From: Hymenobacter cellulosivorans
GTDB taxonomy: Bacteria > Bacteroidota > Bacteroidia > Cytophagales > Hymenobacteraceae
Assembly: GCF_022919135.1 (NCBI RefSeq)
Contig: NZ_CP095049.1
Location: forward strand, 1,054,001 to 1,118,000
DNA length: 64,000 nt
Reading direction: 5' to 3'
Part shown: positions 61,017 to 64,000 of the stretch, in pieces
How positions within the stretch are numbered: position 1 is the first letter of the stretch
How the letters are laid out: the number at the start of each line of letters is the position of its first letter
Translations under genes and position numbers: made by a program
The notes under the pieces: generated by a model
Databases searched by the model: none
What the model saw: only the letters and a program-made list of their open reading frames with translations
What the model was told of the DNA's origin: nothing

Positions 61017-62402
61017 ATGGCCAAGCTCAAGACTCTCTATTTCTGTCAAAAATGCGGTGCCCAGTCAGCTAAGTGGATCGGGCGCTGCCCGTCCTGCGGC
61101 GAGTGGAACACCTACGTGGAGGAAGTAATCCAGAAGGACGACACCCAGGCGGCTGGCTCCTGGAAACCGCCTACGGCCAGCCCCGGCGGCAAAACCGTAG
61201 CCAAGCCCCGCGTCATCGGTGAAATTCACTACGAGGAAGAATCCCGCTTCGACACCAATGACTCGGAGCTAAACCGGGTACTGGGCGGCGGCCTCGTGCC
61301 GGGCTCGTTGGTGCTGATTGGCGGGGAGCCGGGCATTGGCAAAAGCACCCTGATGCTGCAGATTGCCATGAGCTTGCAGCAAATGAAGGTGCTCTACATT
61401 TCGGGCGAGGAAAGTGAGCAGCAGATCAAGATGCGGGCCGAGCGCCTGGGTCCCCAGCACCCGCAGTGCTATATCCTGACCGAAACCAACACCCAGAACA
61501 TTTTCAAGCAGATCGACCAGCTGCAGCCCAACGTGGTCATCGTGGACTCTATCCAGACCCTGCATTCGGGCCTGGTGGAATCGGGGGCGGGCTCGGTAAG
61601 CCAGGTGCGCGAGTGCACCGCTGAGCTGCTCAAGTTTGCCAAGGAAACCGGCGTGCCGGTGCTCATCATCGGCCACATCACCAAGGACGGCTCCATTGCC
61701 GGCCCCAAGATCCTGGAGCACATGGTGGACACCGTACTGCAGTTTGAGGGCGACCGGCACCTCTCGTACCGCATCCTGCGCACCACCAAAAACCGCTTCG
61801 GTAGCACTTCGGAGCTCGGTATTTACGAAATGCAGGGCACCGGTCTGCGCCAGGTGAGCAACCCCTCGGAGATTCTGCTCAGCCAGCGCACCGAGAGCCT
61901 CAGCGGCATGGCCATTGGGGCCACGCTGGAAGGTAACCGGCCCCTGCTGGTGGAAGTGCAGGCCCTGGTAACGCCGGCTACCTACGGCACGCCCCAGCGC
62001 TCGGCCACTGGCTTCGACGCCAAGCGCCTGAACATGCTGCTGGCCGTGCTCGAAAAGCGTAGCGGCCTGCGCCTGGGCCAGCACGACGTGTTCCTCAACA
62101 TTGCCGGCGGCCTGCGCCTCGACGACCCGGCCCTGGACGTGGCCGTGTGCGCCGCGGTGGTATCGTCGCTGAACGACTTGCCAATTCCTGGCAACGTGTG
62201 CTTGGCGGCGGAAGTGGGGTTGAGTGGCGAAATCCGGGCGGTAAGCCGGCTGGATCAGCGGCTGTCGGAAGCCGAGAAGCTGGGGTTCCGGGAAATGTAC
62301 ATCTCCCAGTTCAACGCCCGCGGATTAGATTTGGCCCGATACGGAATCAGAGCTCAACCGGTAGGCCGCCTCGACGAAGTACTTAGCGGATTATTCGGGT
62401 AA
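61017..62402 (+). CDS. radA: DNA repair protein RadA
   Basis: A 461-residue RecA-related helicase for branch migration during recombinational repair. A zinc finger with Cys10, Cys13, Cys24 and Cys27 opens the protein (CQKCGAQSAKWIGRCPSC). The ATPase Walker A GGEPGIGKST is near 102-111, and the RadA-specific KNRFG motif near 258. The C-terminal Lon-protease-like domain (GGLRLDDPALDVAV near 364) is complete. The length is normal. It stands alone on the plus strand. No strong promoter is visible upstream. Confidence 0.96.
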   Translation: MAKLKTLYFCQKCGAQSAKWIGRCPSCGEWNTYVEEVIQKDDTQAAGSWKPPTASPGGKTVAKPRVIGEIHYEEESRFDTNDSELNRVLGGGLVPGSLVLIGGEPGIGKSTLMLQIAMSLQQMKVLYISGEESEQQIKMRAERLGPQHPQCYILTETNTQNIFKQIDQLQPNVVIVDSIQTLHSGLVESGAGSVSQVRECTAELLKFAKETGVPVLIIGHITKDGSIAGPKILEHMVDTVLQFEGDRHLSYRILRTTKNRFGSTSELGIYEMQGTGLRQVSNPSEILLSQRTESLSGMAIGATLEGNRPLLVEVQALVTPATYGTPQRSATGFDAKRLNMLLAVLEKRSGLRLGQHDVFLNIAGGLRLDDPALDVAVCAAVVSSLNDLPIPGNVCLAAEVGLSGEIRAVSRLDQRLSEAEKLGFREMYISQFNARGLDLARYGIRAQPVGRLDEVLSGLFG

Positions 62403-62599
62403 AACCTTTAAAACCTAGGTTCTGCGGGGCCCTTACGAAAAAAGCCAAAATCTGGATTGGACTTTCTCAACCCGAATACCGTATCTTCGGTATAAGAATT
62501 GGCTTTTCCCGCGAAATCCTAGTCCCGCACGGTTTTAAACAATACGGGCTGGGATAAAGCTAATTCCCACGAATAACTAGCGCTTGATATCACCTACCG

Positions 62600-64000
62600 A
62601 TGGCATATTCTTTCCGCTCCTGTATACCAGGCCTACTCGTGGGCGCGCTGCTAGCCTTACCCCTGGTGGGTCGGGCGCAGGGCACCGTGACCCTGACCGG
62701 CAAAATCAGCAGTAAAACGAACGATACAGTAGCCGTATCCGTGCGCGAAAGTCCGCTGGACCCCAAAGAGCAGATCACCTATGCCAAGGTCGACAACCGG
62801 GGTGAGTTTCGCCTGGCCCTGACGGTGAACGGCCCCACCAAGGCTGACCTAGTGTACGGCGACGACGTGGCCAGCCTGTTTCTGGAGCCCGGCAATGCCA
62901 TGGAAATCCGCTTCAAGGGCAAGGACCTGTCCTCGACGGTGAGCTTTAAGGGCAAGGGCGCCGAAGCCAACACCTACCTGGCCGAGCTGGATGAGCGGTT
63001 TGTGGAAAACGACGGTTTTCAGGTACTGCCCGACAACATCAACCTCTACGAGGCCCCTTTTCTGTCGTTTCTGGACTACCGGCGCAAAGAGGAAAAGAAG
63101 TTTTTTGAGAACTACTCCCAGAGCAACGATCTGAGCCCGGCCTTTAAGGAATACGCCAAGGCCGAAATCGAGTACAGCTACGCCAACGACCGGCTTACGT
63201 TCCAGGACCTGCGCGAACAGGTGGTCGCCACCGAGGGTCGTCTGAAAATGACGCCGACCTACTACGACTTCCTCAATGACAAGGCCTTGATCAACAACCC
63301 GGCGGCTTTGGAGAACGAGCAGTACCAGGAGTTTCTCATCAACTACGTGCATCACCTGGCCGTTGCCAGCAACCACCAACGCTCCGACCCCGACTTCTAC
63401 CAGGTGTGCTACGACATGGCCAAAAACCAGCTCTCCGACCCCGTACGGGCGGTTATTATGGGCCGGGTACTGCAGGAGTCGTTCCGCTTCGGGCACGTGA
63501 AGCAGTCGGCGGCTATGCTGCAGAACTACCACAGCATCGACACCAAGAACGAGTATTACCCCGTGCTCCAGCACGATTTTGAAACTCATAAGGCCTTCGC
63601 CATTGGCGCCCCGGCCCCGGATTTCAAGCTAATTTCCTCTACCGGCGACAGTATTACCCTGCACAGCCTGCGCGGCAAGCTGGTGTATATCAACTTCTGG
63701 CGCACCACCAGCGGCCTGAGTCTGCGCGACCTGCCCTATGCGGCCGAGCTGGCCAAGAAGTTCGACGGTAAGCCTATTGTGTTTCTCAATGTGGCGCTCG
63801 ACGAGAACGAGCCGGCCTGGAAACAACTGGTTATCGGCAAAAAGCTGGCGGGCACCCACGTCCGGGCTACCGGTGGTATGCGCTCCGCCATTGCCCGGGC
63901 CTATGCCATTCAGGACGTGCCGGCCTACTTCCTGCTCGCCGAGGATGGCACTTTTCTCAATACCAAGCCTAAGCGCCTGAGCAGCCGCGCTGCCGTAGAC
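62600..64000 (+). CDS. TlpA-like protein with DUF4369-type N-terminus, partial
   Basis: The gene begins at the ATG at 62600 and stays open to the window end (467 codons so far). A signal peptide ends near Arg-Ala-Gln at about residue 27. The first part resembles the DUF4369-type beta domain, the middle is helical, and the C-terminal region is a thioredoxin-like fold of the TlpA/AhpC group (GAPAPDFKLISSTGD). The redox site, usually WCxxC, reads NFWRTTSGLSLRDL, so both cysteines are replaced by serine-containing sequence. It is periplasmic and probably not a redox enzyme. A TATCTTCG box at about 62482 is a weak promoter candidate. Confidence 0.83.
   Translation, partial: MAYSFRSCIPGLLVGALLALPLVGRAQGTVTLTGKISSKTNDTVAVSVRESPLDPKEQITYAKVDNRGEFRLALTVNGPTKADLVYGDDVASLFLEPGNAMEIRFKGKDLSSTVSFKGKGAEANTYLAELDERFVENDGFQVLPDNINLYEAPFLSFLDYRRKEEKKFFENYSQSNDLSPAFKEYAKAEIEYSYANDRLTFQDLREQVVATEGRLKMTPTYYDFLNDKALINNPAALENEQYQEFLINYVHHLAVASNHQRSDPDFYQVCYDMAKNQLSDPVRAVIMGRVLQESFRFGHVKQSAAMLQNYHSIDTKNEYYPVLQHDFETHKAFAIGAPAPDFKLISSTGDSITLHSLRGKLVYINFWRTTSGLSLRDLPYAAELAKKFDGKPIVFLNVALDENEPAWKQLVIGKKLAGTHVRATGGMRSAIARAYAIQDVPAYFLLAEDGTFLNTKPKRLSSRAAVD

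Overview
The window looks like chromosomal DNA from a GC-rich member of the Bacteroidota, most like Hymenobacter or a close Cytophagales relative. This is an inference from three things. There are type IX secretion and gliding genes (GldJ-like, PorP/SprF) and a protein with a type IX C-terminal sorting domain. There are many Bacteroidota-typical families (DUF4382, DUF3140, DUF4783, DUF2846, delta-60 and LVIVD repeat proteins). Promoters follow the Bacteroidota form TTG-N17-23-TAnnTTTG, often a few bases from the start codon. I see no tRNA, rRNA, CRISPR array, prophage or insertion sequence, and the gene content is mostly core.

Layout. 1-12500 holds the CbpA/CbpM chaperone pair, a ZIP metal transporter, a methyltransferase, nadC, gpmI, several lipoproteins, a YjbQ protein, a beta-helix lipoprotein and prfA. 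12740-17780 is the threonine operon thrA-thrB-thrC. 17860-25100 holds a haem-type DUF3365 protein, an FAD oxidoreductase, exonuclease III, an AhpD-like protein, ComF, and the gldJ and porP/sprF-like genes. 25330-38080 holds an AsmA-like giant, two DUF4382 lipoproteins, a thioredoxin, DinB, an LVIVD propeller, a diacylglycerol kinase, a GNAT acetyltransferase, fumC and a porin-like protein. 38430-45850 holds a tailed dodecin, an ECF sigma/anti-sigma-TonB pair, a carboxypeptidase-regulatory-domain protein, a YfbK-type vWA lipoprotein and a TPR protein. 45930-50390 is the aromatic amino-acid operon (pheA, aminotransferase, tyrA, DAHP synthase/chorismate mutase). 50400-64000 holds a 21-bp repeat array, an acyltransferase, a phosphoesterase, a histidine kinase with a response-regulator/thioredoxin-reductase fusion, a delta-60 repeat T9SS cargo, radA, and a TlpA-like protein cut by the window end.

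The most notable content is regulatory. The thr operon has a 28-residue leader peptide with a Thr-rich end, a pause hairpin, an 8-bp antiterminator and a long terminator. The aromatic operon has two complete Phe/Tyr attenuators in series, with leader peptides of 19 and 26 residues, each followed by its own terminator. Both biosynthetic operons therefore appear to be controlled by ribosome-mediated attenuation in a phylum where this is less often discussed than in Proteobacteria.

Other points are an apparent one-base deletion in a G run at the start of thrA, which separates the natural start codon from the rest of the gene; an 11-unit array with exact 21-bp spacing downstream of the aromatic operon; several families of intergenic inverted repeats; and thioredoxin-fold proteins that lack their redox cysteines. 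In several genes the longest open frame starts upstream of a promoter or inside a terminator, and I chose a later start in those cases.
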